Part shown: piece after piece, positions 6,949 to 7,413 of the stretch
How positions within the stretch are numbered: the stretch's first letter is position 1
How the letters are laid out: the number at the start of each line of letters is the position of its first letter
NCBI GenBank assembly: GCA_021163905.1
Contig: JAGGTG010000050.1
Location: forward strand, 1-7,413
From: Candidatus Aerophobota bacterium
GTDB lineage: Bacteria; Aerophobota; Aerophobia; Aerophobales; B3-G15
DNA: 7,413 nucleotides
Reading direction: 5' to 3'
Program-made: the position numbers and the translations under genes
The notes under the pieces: generated by a model
What the model was told of the DNA's origin: nothing
Database searches by the model: none
The model's input: the letters and a program-made list of their open reading frames with translations, nothing else

Positions 6949-7219
6949 TGGAAAAGCTATTAAATTCTCCTTTAAAAGGTTGCGGTTCAACCTCCACCTT
7001 TCTTACCAGTGCACCTGGAGGTCCCTGGTGACACCACTCTATCATGCTATTTACCTTATCCTCATCCCCTTCCACAACAAGTTCCACCCTTCCGTCCCAT
7101 CTATTCCTGATCCAACCTTTAACTCCCAGTTTTCTTGCAATATCCCTTGCTGTAGCTCTAAAAAATACTCCCTGTACTCTTCCCTCGACAAGAATGCGGA
7201 CTCTTTTCTTTCCCATCAT
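6938..7219 (-). CDS. acyP: Acylphosphatase
   Basis: The 93-residue protein is a complete acylphosphatase, which hydrolyses the carboxyl-phosphate bond of acyl phosphates such as 1,3-bisphosphoglycerate or carbamoyl phosphate. The active-site loop EGRVQGVFFR (catalytic Arg21) and GWIRNRWDGRVE (catalytic Asn39) are intact, followed by VVEGDEDKV and the usual GPPGALV segment. ATG codons at 7219 and 7216 are adjacent and both are served by AGGGTG at 7223-7228; the 7219 start is listed, but 7216 gives slightly more typical spacing. A longer in-frame ATG at 7297 would add a non-family extension running through the promoter and is rejected. The gene is near 46% G+C, above the HAD gene beside it (27-38% in the parts counted). 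It converges on the HAD gene. Confidence 0.95.
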   Translation of the reverse strand: MMGKKRVRILVEGRVQGVFFRATARDIARKLGVKGWIRNRWDGRVELVVEGDEDKVNSMIEWCHQGPPGALVRKVEVEPQPFKGEFNSFSIRY

Positions 7220-7235
7220 CAACACCCTGTAATAT

Positions 7236-7264
7236 ATAATAGCAAAGTAAGTTAGATTAAACAA
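7236..7264 (-). promoter_or_regulatory. Putative sigma70 promoter for acyP
   Basis: Reading the - strand, TTGTTT (7264-7259) and TATTAT (7241-7236) are separated by 17 nt. TATATT at 7236-7231 is an alternative -10. The start codon lies about 17 nt downstream of the first -10, so the leader would be very short. The -35 lies 11 nt beyond the inner end of the right repeat, mirroring the arrangement before glyQ. Confidence 0.45.
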
Positions 7265-7275
7265 GAAGTATTTTT

Positions 7276-7369
7276 CTGAAATTGGGACACTTTTCATAAG
7301 ACTTTCTATTTTAAGGGCTCTCTGGGTATCCCACGGAAGACGGCCTCGCCATAGTTTAGTATCACCTCT
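7276..7369 (-). repeat. Right copy of the two-block inverted repeat
   Basis: On the - strand this is the partner of 1-94: block 1 at 7369-7314 (55 of 56 identical), a 24-nt non-matching segment at 7313-7290, and block 2 at 7289-7276 (14 of 14 identical). Spacing is conserved to the nucleotide. The G+C-rich sequence continues to the window edge (7370-7413, about 55% G+C), so this copy is probably part of a longer element outside the window. Confidence 0.8.
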
Positions 7370-7413
7370 AACTTCTCTGCAGCTCGGCCTCCGCTTTTTG
7401 GCTGTGCTGTACT
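7306..7413 (-). CDS. 3' end of an unidentified reading frame in the repeat
   Basis: An open frame enters from the right edge (first full codon at 7413) and stops at TAG, 7308-7306, giving 35 residues. It contains SGGRAAEKLEVILNYGEAVF followed by RGIPREPLK. The stop falls in the non-matching segment just past block 1, and the 14-bp block 2 begins 16 nt later: this is the order expected for a transposase end followed by a terminal repeat. I do not recognise the protein, and another frame on the + strand is also open here, so coding status is uncertain. Confidence 0.35.
   Translation of the reverse strand, partial: STAQPKSGGRAAEKLEVILNYGEAVFRGIPREPLK

Noticed and set aside
6977..6998. tRNA T-arm-like sequence (GGTTCAA with flanking pairing)
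   Set aside because: It lies in the coding sequence of acyP and there is no matching acceptor, D-arm or anticodon arm around it.
7220..7297. Longer acylphosphatase start at 7297
   Set aside because: The extra 26 residues run through the putative promoter, have no counterpart in acylphosphatases, and the 7219/7216 starts have a ribosome binding site.
1..7413. Repeat pair as an amplification chimera (inverted duplication artefact)
   Set aside because: The copies differ at one base in block 1, have unrelated middle segments and different flanks, which a recent template-switch artefact would not produce; long-read confirmation would still be useful.

Overview
The window is about 7.4 kb of A+T-rich bacterial chromosome. 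It carries six genes on the + strand, one convergent gene on the - strand, and a copy of the same repeat at each end in opposite orientation. The glycyl-tRNA synthetase is the bacterial split alpha/beta type, and lipid A disaccharide synthase (LpxB) is present, so the source is a bacterium with an outer membrane. A PSP1/RicT protein in a lipid A-producing, A+T-rich organism, and a mix of functions rather than a classical lpx cluster, would fit an uncultivated diderm candidate phylum (for example Atribacterota- or Aerophobota-like). That placement is inference and weakly supported.

Layout. Positions 1-94 hold the left repeat copy. A near-consensus sigma70 promoter (TTGACT, 17 nt, TATAAT) follows at 107-135, then glyQ (168-1025) and glyS (1036-3126), 10 nt apart. 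A 130-nt gap separates these from lpxB (3257-4390). A tight unit continues with a PSP1/RicT-like gene (4392-5183, one nucleotide after lpxB), a PP-loop ATPase with an NFACT-R-like C-terminus (5180-6163) and a NagD-type HAD phosphatase (6160-6948). The last two junctions are 4-nt ATGA overlaps. An acylphosphatase gene (7219-6938, - strand) converges on the HAD gene with an 11-nt overlap and has its own putative promoter. The right repeat copy is at 7276-7369 and merges with the 3' end of an unidentified reading frame entering from the right edge.

How the genes fit together. glyQ and glyS encode the two subunits of one enzyme. LpxB makes the lipid A disaccharide. The RicT-like protein and the PP-loop enzyme are probably RNA-linked proteins (mRNA maturation in studied RicT systems; tRNA sulfuration predicted for the PP-loop family), and both carry cysteine patterns that suggest iron-sulfur clusters. 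The HAD phosphatase and acylphosphatase are small-molecule phosphatases of the housekeeping or metabolite-repair kind.

The main unexplained structure is the pair of inverted repeats. Each copy has a 56-bp block (55/56 identical), a 24-nt segment of equal length but unrelated sequence, and an identical 14-bp block. Just inside each copy lies a -35-like TTCTTG at nearly the same offset, facing inward towards glyQ or the acylphosphatase gene. This looks like insertion-sequence ends that supply promoter halves, but the element cannot be identified from this window. No rRNA, tRNA or CRISPR array was seen.
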